This document shows positions 35,222-45,544 of a stretch of DNA of 64,000 nt, in pieces. The notes under the pieces are model-generated. The model saw nothing but the letters and a program-made list of their open reading frames with translations, did not search any database and was not told the origin of the DNA. Within the stretch, counting starts at the first letter, position 1; each line of letters begins with the position of its first letter. A program made the translations under genes and the position numbers. This stretch comes from Sorghum bicolor (lineage: Eukaryota > Streptophyta > Magnoliopsida > Poales > Poaceae), in the NCBI RefSeq assembly GCF_000003195.3, contig NC_012870.2:25164501-25228500 (forward strand), written 5' to 3'.

Positions 35222-35503
35222 TCCCCTTTCATCTTTTTTTTTGAGTTTTGGTCCACCATTTTGCATAATAAACTAGACATCATACAAAATTTTTGGCAAA
35301 AAGTTGGTTGTTCTCTATTTTGGATTTTTAGCCTCAAGAGGCAAAAAAAAATCCCAAAAAACTCAAGAGGCCATAATGAGGGTAATAAATTCTATATTTT
35401 AGATGGAACTAAATATCATCCTAAAAAATTTGGTATTTTGCATTTCACATACCAAAGTAGCTGTTATTTTGCATTTTGCATTCTTTGGGAACTAAACACA
35501 CCC
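35222..35503. mobile_element. Tourist-like MITE, copy 1
   Basis: It shares ordered phrases with 35722-35984: CATTTTGCATAAT, CAAAATTTTTGGCAAAA, GCCTCAAGAGGC, TTTTAGATGGAACTAAA and a final GGGAACTAAACACACCC. The expected left end GGGTGTTTAGTTCC is incomplete, probably because the adjacent hAT element landed there. Confidence 0.7.
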
Positions 35504-35506
35504 TAA

Positions 35507-35645
35507 GGCCTTGTTTGGATGTTGTCGGATTCACCTCAATCCACATGTGTTGGAGTGGATTGGGGTAGAATTTAGTTAAATTTCCACTCCAATCCACCCC
35601 AACACATGTGGATTGATGCGAATCCGACTACATCCAAACAAGGCC
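35507..35645. mobile_element. Near-perfect palindromic Tourist MITE, 139 bp
   Basis: It begins GGCCTTGTTTGGATG and ends with the exact inverse CATCCAAACAAGGCC. Most of its length folds back on itself (CCAATCCACATGTGTTGG-like arms around a TTTAGTTAAAT centre). It is flanked by TAA on both sides (35504-35506 and 35646-35648), the typical PIF/Harbinger target. Confidence 0.93.
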
Positions 35646-35721
35646 TAAGGGATATGGTAGCCTACATGCATGGTGCACACATCCTGCACTATTTTTTCTT
35701 TTACATATTTGGTTGGACTAA

Positions 35722-35984
35722 GGGGGTGTTTAGTTCCTCTTTTATCTCAAAAAATTTTAGGTTTTGATCCATCATTTTGCATAATATAACTAAAGACCAT
35801 GCAAAATTTTTGGCAAAAGGTGACTATCCTCCATTTTGAATTTTGGCCTCAAGAGGCTCTAATAAGGACAATAAATTCTGCATTTTAGGTGGAACTAAAC
35901 ATAATTCTGAAAATTTTAGCATTTTGTATTTCATCATTCCAAAGTAGTCTGCATTTTGCATTATATGGAAAACTAAACACACTT
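35722..35984. mobile_element. Tourist-like MITE, copy 2
   Basis: Begins GGGGGTGTTTAGTTCC and ends GGAAAACTAAACACACTT. It is the same family as 35222-35503. Copy B lacks it: GGTTGGAC is followed there by CCAAAGACTG near 57461. Confidence 0.78.
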
Positions 35985-36304
35985 AAGTATGTACACTTCA
36001 TTACAAGTCCAAAGCTTTAATCTACAGATCATCAGTGCGCACAGAGACCAACACGCTAGGAATCGATGGTCAAATACCTGGGCCGCAGAACGCAGCATTC
36101 AAAATTCGTTGACCTCGCCCACCGGCCGCGCGCGCTCCGTATTTTTCACACGTAAAGTCAGGCCCATTGAGAAAATAGATCCATCTGTCTGCAAGTCACG
36201 CTGTACCTACCATGCATGGCGTTATCTTTTCCATGATGGTGGACACCAACTAGTAGCGAGCAAGTGTGTTATTCTGCACTGCCGTTTTGCATAGTCACCA
36301 GCAC

Positions 36305-36315
36305 TCTATAAATAC
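36305..36315 (+). promoter_or_regulatory. TATA box of GRP1
   Basis: CTATAAATACC lies 63 bp upstream of the GRP1 start codon and is conserved at the same relative place in GRP2. The upstream segment 36000-36290, including AACACGCTAGGAATCG and CAAATACCTGGGCCGCAGAA, is also conserved between the copies and is the likely promoter. Confidence 0.8.
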
Positions 36316-36377
36316 CCATGCTGTCTTCACCTCCTACTCATTCGATCCCTGAGGTTTATTAGAGTTCGCTACTACCA

Positions 36378-37082
36378 ATGGCTACAACCAAGTTGGCAGC
36401 CCTTTGCTTCATTGTCCTCCTTGGCATTGGAGTGGCAAATGCTGCAAGGGTAGCAAGATATGTTAGCGCCGGGGGTGGTGGTGGTGGTGGAGGGGGAGGA
36501 GGTGGTGGTGGGCAAGGTGGTGGGTCAGGATATGGTTCTGGTTCCGGTTCTGGTTACGGTGAAGCTAGTGGGTACGGGTCTAATGGCGAAGCATATGCTC
36601 AGGGAGGCGGTCAGGGTGGAGGTGGCGGAGGAGGACAATATGGGGGCTCTGGATCCGGTTATGGTTCAGGTTCTGGGTATGGTCAAGCCGGTGGGTCTGG
36701 ATCCAATGGTGGAGCGTATGCTCAGGGAGGTGGCCTAGGTGGAGGGGGAGGTGGAGGACAATATGGTGGGTCTGGGTCTGGTTATGGCTCAGGTTCTGGA
36801 TATGGACAAGCTAGTGGGTATGGTCCTTATGGAGGAGGTTATGCTCAGGGAGGTGGTCAGGGTGGAGGTGGCGGCGGCGGACAAAATGGTGGGTCTGGAC
36901 AAGGTTCTGGCTCTGGCTCTGGATATGGTCAGGCTGGTGGATATGGGCCTTATGGTGGCGGATATGCTCAGGCAGGTGGCCAAGGTGGTGGTGGTGGAGG
37001 CGGGCAAAGTGGTCAAAATGGTAGTGGATATGGAAGTGGCTCGGGGAGTGGCTCTGGAAGTGCTGGCAGTGGTTATCCATAG
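36378..37082 (+). CDS. Secreted glycine-rich protein, GRP1 (234 aa)
   Basis: A single-exon gene for a probable structural cell-wall protein. Residues 1 to about 22 form a clear signal peptide (MATTKLAALCFIVLLGIGVANA). After RVARYVSAG comes a run of Gly, then about four repeats of roughly 40 residues built from YAQGGGQGGGGGGGQYGG, SGSGYGSGSGYGQ and AGG/ASG-type joints. The mature part is almost entirely Gly, Ser, Tyr, Gln and Ala, with no Cys or folded domain. It fits plant class I GRPs, whose Tyr residues may be cross-linked in the wall; that role is family knowledge, not shown here. A TATA box lies 63 bp upstream and AATAAA at 37150. GRP2 has the same length with a few substitutions. Opposite-strand open frames here are shadows of the repeats. 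Confidence 0.93.
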   Translation: MATTKLAALCFIVLLGIGVANAARVARYVSAGGGGGGGGGGGGGGQGGGSGYGSGSGSGYGEASGYGSNGEAYAQGGGQGGGGGGGQYGGSGSGYGSGSGYGQAGGSGSNGGAYAQGGGLGGGGGGGQYGGSGSGYGSGSGYGQASGYGPYGGGYAQGGGQGGGGGGGQNGGSGQGSGSGSGYGQAGGYGPYGGGYAQAGGQGGGGGGGQSGQNGSGYGSGSGSGSGSAGSGYP

Positions 37083-37149
37083 GCCTTCTACATGGATTTG
37101 CATGTCCAATATGCACCTTTACTAATATTTGAATATTTCGTTAATGAAG

Positions 37150-37155
37150 AATAAA
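37150..37155 (+). terminator. Poly(A) signal of GRP1
   Basis: AATAAA 68 bp after the stop codon, in a segment conserved with GRP2. A second AATAA-containing stretch near 37218 is also conserved. Confidence 0.65.
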
Positions 37156-37489
37156 AGGGCTTTATGTGCCCATTGTATTAAAATTAGCTGTGTTGCATAC
37201 AAAATGTGCTACTATCAATAATGCAAGTGTGCTTGGCTTCTTGTGTGTATCAAACAAATCTTACATTGAGTGCAAATGTTTGTGAATGTTGCTAGTATGA
37301 TGCATGATAAGCCTTTTTCAACCTTTAGTCACTATGTGCACGATATGGCGATATGAGTTGGATTATACATGAAGGAAGAAAGTTATGGGCTGCCAGCAAA
37401 GTTTCTTCATCCTTATGGAGGAGACTGTGCTCGTGAAATGAGACTCAAGTCCCTATCATATTTCTTCTTCAACACACAATATGAAGATC

Positions 37490-40400
37490 ATTGGAGAAGT
37501 ATACAAACTCTAGAGATAAAATCCATTTCCACTAGTGGTTTTATTAAGATAAAAACCTCTCACTTGTATATTTTCCAATTTAAAGACCTCAAAGCAATGT
37601 TCGCTAAAAGGTAGAAGAATGATATTAACACAAAATCTCTTTCATATTTTTCATTAAATAAACACTAAATCTATTTCATATATAAGTACATAGTGGATAA
37701 TTAAATAGTGGATAATTATATTAAATTGAGAAATGAAAACACAAACTACATAATTTTAGAAACATACAAATTGAAAAATGTAGATAAAAACTACAAAATT
37801 TAACAAAGATAACAACTATTTCTCTCTCCACTTAGATACACAAGAACACACAATTCATGGAAATACTATAACACCCCAAAATTCCTATTTTGGATTGTTA
37901 TTATAAAAAACTAAATAAAATGAATGGTTTTTAATATGTGGATAAAAATTTTCAACATTAGTTTAGGTTTCTATTTAGGAATTTTTTTAAAAAAAATAAT
38001 TGTGTCGACTTTTGTTGATGTGATGCTTGTCTATTACTTGGTTTTGTTTTTTTGTGTGTGCTAAGATTTTAAAAACACATTTAGACACCGTCCGATCCTT
38101 GCCGAGAATTTTCTAGATTTTTTCTGACTTTTTTTCCATTTTTTCTAGAGCAAAAATCTAATTTTTGGATGCTCTAAAATTCTTTTTTATGGACGCCAAT
38201 AACTTTATTTGCATTGATCAACTCTCCGTACATCTCAAGAAGTTTTTATTTCATTTTTGGAATTTTATAATATTTTTTGGGATTTAAAACGATTTCACGT
38301 TTTTCTAGAATTACTTTTTTTTTACTAAAAGTGAATTTCTGAAAATCCTAAAAAAATATAAAAATACCTCATTTTTTCTCGACCTCAAACCCTGCATATA
38401 AATATATGCCGCCGTTCTCCTTCTCTCGCTGATCGCAAAAGTACAAACGAGCCGCCACTCTGTTTGCCCTATATCTAATGCCGAAATTTGGCCGGCGAAC
38501 TTTTCCGGCGAACCTTCAGCAAGGTTTTTCGACCATCTGCGGTATCCTTTGCGACAAACGTCACCCCTTCGAGATTCGTCTCGATCTCCTCTACACCGGC
38601 ACGCTATTATTTTTTGAATCTGTGCTCGTTCATCGTTTCCCTAATCTCAATCTCTTCTCTTTTCCGACGATGTCATCCATCGACGAGCTCGTTCTTCATC
38701 TTCATCGACCGGCCACGATACCCTTTAGTCAGCGGCGCCAAGCCTCGTGCTTCCTCTCTGCTAGCCACCTCTCCGCGCAACCTACGTCGCCTGGCCCTGC
38801 GCGTGGCTGCAGGCCGAGGGCAGCAACATGCTGTGCTCACGCACCGGCCGTGCGTGGCCTAGCACCGCGGGCGCAGCCCAGCTTGGGCGCGTGCGAGCCC
38901 TTCTTCTGGCCGGCCAGCAGGCCAAGGCCCCACGGCCGAGCTTCTGTGCCCCTGCACAAGCCCCTCGACGAGAGCAGCAGCAGGCAGCCATGGATGCATA
39001 CGTGAATAGGGAAAGGCAAGGTAGAAGATGATGGCATTTACGGTTTTGCCATCCAGTTGTTAATTTCCGCCACTTAGTCGTTTTAACTCCGATTCGAGTG
39101 GTTCGAGTAATGTTAGATTTATGTTGACGCGCTCTATGTAGTAGTATAAACCTTTGTTATGCAACTCATTTATAAATTTATTGATTTAAATGCAATTCGT
39201 TTAATATTTATGTAATAGGTTTCTAATTAAAACCAACATAGGTTGTAATTCTGTTTTTATTGCTCTGTCATCGTGATGACATACTCCTAAGTGACATGTT
39301 AGCAAATGCTATTTTCCATGTCCCATATTTATGAATGTAATTATTTTGATTAATCTTTTCTTAAGTGTCATTTTTAATTAATTAAAAAACAATTTAGATT
39401 TATACTTCGGTCTTTTTATAATCATATATTAACTTGATTAATATTAACTTAAGTGTTTCTTAGTTATAGCTTGTTTAGTTAAATATAAAGCATATAATTA
39501 ATTTAGCTAATATTTATCGAATGCCTTTTGGATAAAAGCAACTTAGTTATATACTTTAATCTTTAATAAAGAATACTAATATAATTAATATCAACATAAA
39601 TGAATTTTTTGTTATGTCTTGTTTAACCTTGAAATATATAGTGAATCGATTAGTTGCTCTTGCATGTTTTATGCTTTCTTAAATTATAAATGCTTAAATG
39701 ACTTTAGTACGCTAAATTATTATAAAGGTAAATCCTGCTTCTGTAATTTAATCGGTTAACTCAACTTTAGTACATTTCTCTAAAAAGTCCATCATCTTGT
39801 TTCATTAAATAAAATACATCATACTTGTCTTCTCTCTTATGTTGCGAGTCTCGATAGAACAATAGCTCCGTTCTTAGCCGTTTTGCGCTCTCATGACCTC
39901 AGCATCGATCCGTGTCATTTAGTGACTCTTTTCAAGCTTTTCTTTTTGCGATGTGTTATTCTTAGTCGTGTTGGTTTGTTCTCTATTTGCTTGGTTGTTG
40001 CGAGTAGAGGAAGCGTGGTTTGTTAGCGCCGAAAACTAGGAGCAAAGGACCAACAATCAAAGCAGAAGTTGGAGACCAGAAGACGGTAGACTTTTGAGCA
40101 GTTAAACTCTAGGAAAAAGGCAAGTGCAGACACCACTTGATCATTTTAATCCTATACATTTAATATCATTTACTTTCATTGCATGTGTCTAATAAATGCA
40201 AACCTAAGGGCCTGACTAGTTTTACTTATCATTCCTTAAACACCAGAGGTTATGTATATTTGTAGACTAGGGTATATTAGTTATGCTTAGCTGCTCTACT
40301 CACCTTATACACAAGTTTTAATAAAGAATAATCTCTACTTAACTTGATGCTTAATACATACTGAATAACAGTCACCGAGGTGATGGAGATGTTGGATGCT

Positions 40401-42275
40401 TGCGAGCATCGTGATAATGGTTGTGACAGGAGGAGCGGGTACTGGTGGTTGGCCTGGTTGCTGGGCGTACGTGTCTCTGCCCTCCGTAAGGACTTAGTCA
40501 TGGAGCGGCCACCTGGGACATATAGTGTAGCTCCAAGCTATATGGCTCTGGCTTGACTAATTATCAGGACCTCCACTAGTAGGGTGTTACTTTTTAGGTA
40601 GGCGTAAGGAAGTAACTTGGGTAATGGATATTAAGTTGTCGGTTGATCAGTGCGCCATGGCTATGGGCACGACTGCCGAGTGCCCCGGCCAAAACTTACG
40701 AGTGGCATCCTATTAGTTGGACCCTGTGAAAGGTCTCATAGTGAAATCCTACCTGCTCACCTTGGTAGTGTTTTGGGGAGTAATGACCCCAGGCAAATAG
40801 GAATCAAAACTTGGAGTGAAAGTGCACACCTCTGTAGAGTGTAAAACTGATATATCACCCGTGCTCATGGTCACGAGCGGCCTAGACTCTCATACGATGA
40901 GAAAATTGGATTCACATGGAACTTGGAGAAGGATACTTGGTTGAGTTGGTTACCTCGTGTTTGGCAGGATTGCTATCTTATGTTCTTAATTGGGATTGCT
41001 ATCCCATGGTAATGGGGTTGCTACCCCGAGTTACTATCTGAGGTTGCTACCTCGGTAATAATAACAATGATGATGATTAATAATATTGTTAATTTACTTC
41101 CATCTAATTAATGGTTGGAATGTTTCACTCATAATTAGTAATAGGTTGTTTTAACAAAAGAGTTGTAATAAAAGTTTATCAATTTAAAAGCTCATCCGCA
41201 GTTAAACAGTGTCAACTTTCCCTTTGATTAAGCCTTACATGTCATTATACTTTCTGTCTGTACTTGTTGAGTTCGACATGAACTCACCTTTGCTATTTCC
41301 CCCACACCCCTTAGTGTGTAGTAAAGTGTTGCTTAGAAGAAGGACAAAAATGTCATGGAGTTTTCTAGAAGCCTATCAGAAGTGCTTGACATACGGGGCT
41401 TCTAGTCAGCCGTCCCTGAGAAGAATGGAGCCTGAGAAGAAGTTTAGCAACCCATTACATGATACTCTGATAGTTGTAAGTGTTATTATAAATATATTTT
41501 CCCGCTATATATATAACATTGTTTCTGATATTTTTATTCTTTTGTTGTATGTGTGGACTTTCTAGGCACACATATGACGACTCTGGTTTTCTTTTAAAAA
41601 CCAAAGTGTTATAAATACCTATATTAATCTTAGATAAAATAAAGTTAAAAGCAAAATTGAAAAGGGAAAGAGAGGAGAGACATCATCTAACCATCTTAAG
41701 AAATCTCATTTGAGCAAATAAAGATATTAACATAGCTACTCTTCTCTCTAATAGATGATGAAACCCTAGATCCAAAAAGTGGCTCAAATTGAGCTACAAT
41801 AAAAAAAGAGGCAAGAGAGACATAAACTAACCTTTCTTAGCAACCTCCTTTCAAAAAATGAAGATCAAAACATCTCCCCTTGTATTTAGTAAAAACTAGA
41901 CCTCCAAAATGGCCTCTTATGGAAGGTGGCTGCGAGAAACAGCTCTGCTCGGGGAGGAAGAAGGTATTTATAACAAAGATTTCACTGGCGGCTCACATAA
42001 TATAACCGCCAGTGTAAATGACTTATTTCCACTGACGGTGTAGCTAAGTCGACCGCCAGTGTAAATCTATTTCCACAGGCAGTTCTCTTAACTGAACCGT
42101 CAATGGAAATTTTTTATTTTCACTGACGGTTTTATTAAAAAAACTAACTGTAATAATTGGTTTACACAGGTGGTTTATGAGTCGGGCCTGACATTTTCTT
42201 TGCACTGGCGCGTGACAACAGAAACCGCCTGTACAAATTAGACACAATCATCGCCGTTGAGCTTTTTTTACTAGT
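37490..42275 (-). mobile_element. CACTA remnant at the duplication junction, split by a solo LTR
   Basis: The right end at 42275 reads ACTAGTG, the inverse of CACTAGTAAAAAAAGC. Inside it are ACCGCCAGTGTAAAT/CACTGGCGG-type subterminal repeats (41985-42235). Further in, 41660-41950 resembles the leader of the element at 2913-14485 (shared CATCTAACCATCTTAAG, CCCTAGATCCAAAAAG). The left boundary is not identifiable: CACTAGTGG at 37530 is a candidate, but the flanking triplets (TTC and AAA) do not match. No intact gene is present. Confidence 0.65.
37867..41613 (+). mobile_element. Solo LTR, 3,747 bp, probably Ty3/Gypsy
   Basis: It is flanked by 5-bp duplications AATAC (37862-37866 and 41614-41618). 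The ends are short inverted repeats TATAACAC and GTGTTATA, which look like decayed TG...CA LTR ends. It contains one TATA box (CATATAAATATAT, about 38394) followed by a GC-rich leader, and no gag, pol or primer site. Great length and TGTAACACCCC-like ends resemble Del/Tekay-type Gypsy LTRs; that clade is inference from memory of the family. The open frame at 38478-39005 lies inside it and has no recognisable domain. Confidence 0.78.
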
Positions 42276-42729
42276 GAAACCATCGTTTAACAACCTCAGG
42301 TAGGCATCCAGGCTCATCAGCAAATAAAGTACAACGGGCCATTTTTATTTATTTTGGTTGAGTATATATCTTCTGACATATGATTGTTGCTTGTCGGTTT
42401 GAACGGCGCCTCTATATTACTACTACAAAAAATTTTTTGGAGACACTTTAGTTTGGGCCATAGAGGCGGACAGGCTGGCGGCCCGCCTCGGATAATGTGG
42501 GCTAGGCTGCCAGCCCGGCAACCGCCACGGATAATCAGTTAACCGTGGCGGTCACTATAACAAAACCACCATTGTTAATTTTCTATTAACCGTGATGGTT
42601 GACCTAAGTAAACCGCCATGGTTAATACATTAACCGTGGCGATTGTATTACAGTGACCATCACAGTTAATTGTTTAACAATGGCAGTTGCATTAGGGCAG
42701 CCATCTTGGTTAAGTTTTAACCGTGACGG

Positions 42730-43182
42730 TGTGGGGGTATGAACCCCTATACTCTTACGGCTAGACTTGGGCCAGGAGGCTTGGCCCATTACGAGACAAG
42801 TTCGAGGCTTGATCCGGCCGCTCGGAGTTTCGCACAAGGAAACAAGACGTGGAGATCAAGCAGGATTTTAGTCGGTTAGAATAGGAATTGATATCGAACT
42901 ATCCATGGCAATTGTAACCGACTAGGATTAGTTTCCAGATCTGTAGCCCTACCCTCCGGACTATATAAGGAGAGGCAAGGGACCCCCCTAGGACACATTA
43001 TTCTCTCAATCCAATACAATCAGACGCAGGACGTAGGTATTACGCCCACACGGCGGACGAACCTGGATAAAAACCTTATCTGTCTTGCGTCACCATCAAG
43101 TTCGTAGCTTGCGCACCGTCTACCAATAAACTACTACCGTGGGTATACCCCAAGGTAGACTGCCGACTAGCTTTCGTCGACA
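42730..43182 (+). repeat. Gypsy 5' LTR
   Basis: 453 bp, starting TGTGGGGGTATGAACCCC and ending TCGTCGACA. TATA box CTATATAAGG is at 42961-42970. Confidence 0.96.
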
Positions 43183-43183
43183 G

Positions 43184-43202
43184 TGGCGCGCCAGGTAGGG
43201 GG
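43184..43202 (+). other. Gypsy primer-binding site
   Basis: TGGCGCGCCAGGTAGGGGG begins two bases after the 5' LTR, the expected place and TGG start for a tRNA 3'-end complement. I believe this type pairs with tRNA-Arg but cannot confirm it. Confidence 0.7.
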
Positions 43203-43230
43203 TGTGCGTACAGCTTTTTCGGCGAACAAG

Positions 43231-45505
43231 ATGGTCATCGTTCCAGCTTCCGCGGCCGTGCGTGAAGGCCTCACGTTCACCGTCGGCCAGATTACGTGGA
43301 CAACTCGCGGCGGTGGCCCCACGTCCACAGTTTCGGAAGGAACCCAGATCCAATCTGGGATGACGGCGGCATCGGCTCCGACCACGCAGACTCTGGCACC
43401 GAGCACCCGGCCACCGCTTCCGCGCTACAAGGGAAAGAAGATCGATGGCTCGGACCTTTTCCGAGCCCTCGATCGCGCCGATCTCAAGCTTCTCTAAGCC
43501 TCCAGACTAGTAGATGGGATCTCGCGCCAGCTTGATCAAGCCGCGCCAACGGATTTTTTCAACACCTACCGGCCAACTCGTGTTGTCACACACGAACGGC
43601 TAGGAATGTCTCTGACGATAACCTCCACCCCTCAGGACGGTCCGTCAAGCTCAAGGCTGATCCAGGTCAAGGTTATCCTTACGGGCTGAACAACTCGACC
43701 GTTCTCTATTCGCGGCACATCCAATCCCTTTTCAGCGAGGCTGGTTGGTTGCCAAAACAGAGCGGTCGGCCAGCTCGTCACTACGTCAACATGGTGACGA
43801 TCAGAGAACTACGGGACGGCCAGCCTTCCAGCACAAACTCCAGCACTGGATCCATTCCCACCGAAGTCATAAACTCCGAGGACGAAGACTACGACCTGGA
43901 TTTACCACCGTATCCTCCGGGTTTCTCTCGCTTCCCGGTCTTTCCACCACGGTGAGGAGATCTCGTCTTCAATGTCAGCGCCGATGAGCCGGTCGTTGAC
44001 GGAGAGACAGTCGAGCAGAGGCAGCTCCGCGAGCAGCGCAATGCCGACCGCGCCCGACGACGCGCGGACGAGGAACGACAACTCCCGCCACATAACCTCA
44101 CCGACGCTTTTGACATGGTGGGGGATCAGCAAGTCTACAAGACACCAAGCGCTAACGTGGCTGTCGCCATGGCTAACTTAGATTGACTCCCTGACACTCG
44201 CGAGTGCCAGGGTGTCCGATCCAGCGTACGCGCGCATCTGATCACCGCGATGGGACAGACAGCCACTCTGCTCAAAAGAGTCCAAGCTGTCTCCTATGCA
44301 GAGGTCTCCTCCGACCAGACCCATCGCAGCCGGACCTCACCACAACCCAGCGAGCACCACCGCAGCCGTTCCCCCAACAATCGTCGAAAAGATTCACGAC
44401 GTGACGATGGCGGTCGGGATGCCGGCGGCTACCGCGAGCAGAATCACGGGCGTGGTCAGGAAGTAAACCAGCACAGGGATCTTCGATACAATATCCCTCC
44501 CAAAGACGCCCGGGACCGCATCAACATGCACGCCACGGAGAGAGCAGTTCACGAAAACCTACGGCGCATTGAGTACGATGCAACGCACGGCCCCCCGGGC
44601 GTGAGACAGTTCTCCTCACACCTCCGCCAGGTCATGTGGCCTCGCAATTTCAAGCTCGAGAAACTCAAAAAATACGACGACAAGGAAAACCCAGAGAACT
44701 GGATCACTCTCTACGAGATCGCCGTCCGTTCAGCAGCAGGAGATGAGCACGTCATGGCCAACTACTTCCCAGTCATCCTCGACCAGGCTGGTCACCAGTG
44801 GCTCCTAGGCCTGCCCAAGGACTCTTTCGACTCCTAGGAGGAACTACGCCAAGCATTCATCGACAATTTCATCGCTACCTGCGAGCAATCTGGGAACAAG
44901 TACGACCTCGAAAGGATAAGGGACAGGAAAAACGAGCCTCTGCGCGATTACATCCGACGGTTCTCGGATATGCGCCTTAAGATCTCGAAAATCTCCCACG
45001 ACGAGGCCATATCTGCTTTCATCAAGGGGCTGCGCTTTCACGAAGCACTGAGGAACAAGCTGCTGCGCAAAAGGCCAACAACGCTGACACCGACGACGCG
45101 GAAAAACTCATCCGGGACGATGCGAGAGGTCCCGAACAGCCTCCTCGACGAGACGATAGTCGAGGTCGTTTCGACAACAGGAACCATCGTCGCCCCGACC
45201 ACCGGGACCACAGAGAAGGCTGGGACAGGCGGCGTGACAATCGCGATGACTTCAGAGGCAAGCGCCCTCGCGACCACGACCACGAGGTGAATACGGTCAA
45301 GCGTCCCAATGGGCGGCGAGACTACCAGGAAGACTACGACAAGATGTTGAAGGGGCCATGCCAACTGCACCCAAAATCCAACCACACGATGGAGGAATGT
45401 CGTGTCCTCAAAAACATCTACACGCGGCGGGATGCTCAAGCCGACCCCGCCAAGATAACCGGGAAACAGGACGGGCGCGATCATGAAGACGAGGACGAAG
45501 ACTAG
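43231..45505 (+). pseudogene. Gypsy gag, decayed
   Basis: It would encode the capsid protein. It begins MVIVPASAAVREG and is interrupted near 43497 and through 43500-44220. The core retrotransposon-gag domain lies at 44600-45060 (WPRNFKLEKLKKYDDKENP, WITLYEIAVRSA, EPLRDYIRRFSDMRLKI). A TAG at about 44836 interrupts it where Trp would be expected before EELRQAF. Another shift near 45065 precedes an Arg/Asp-rich region. A CCHC-like knuckle, CQLHPKSNHTMEEC, is at about 45358, and the frame ends at TAG 45503. Confidence 0.85.
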
Positions 45506-45544
45506 GATAGGGACCCACGACACCAGTATGTCAGTCCTACCGAC

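Larger units (their letters stand above)
24818..37485 (+). repeat. Tandem segmental duplication, copy A (carries GRP1)
   Basis: Blocks here match 42276-58960 in the same order: 24818-24918 with 42276-42350; 26000-26688 with 42350-42415 plus 56331-56965; 33887-34500 with 56950-57375; 35650-37485 with 57380-58960. Shared landmarks include GAAGCCGAGGCACATGCGTG, AACCCACCATGGTTTATTTC and the whole GRP gene. The intervals between blocks are transposons present in one copy only. Edges are approximate. Confidence 0.85.

Noticed and set aside
36789..37109. Minus-strand open frames across both GRP genes (also 58012-58603)
   Set aside because: They are shadows of the Gly-rich repeats: reverse GGN codons give Thr/Ser/His/Pro-type frames. 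No start context, domain or independent conservation.
38478..39005. Plus-strand open frame of 175 codons as a possible gene
   Set aside because: It lies inside the solo LTR just after its TATA box, has no domain, and overlaps other frames of similar length in GC-rich sequence.
37530..42275. Complete CACTA element from CACTAGTGG at 37530 to 42275
   Set aside because: Flanking triplets differ (TTC and AAA), the left candidate lacks subterminal repeats, and the terminal repeat match is only seven bases.
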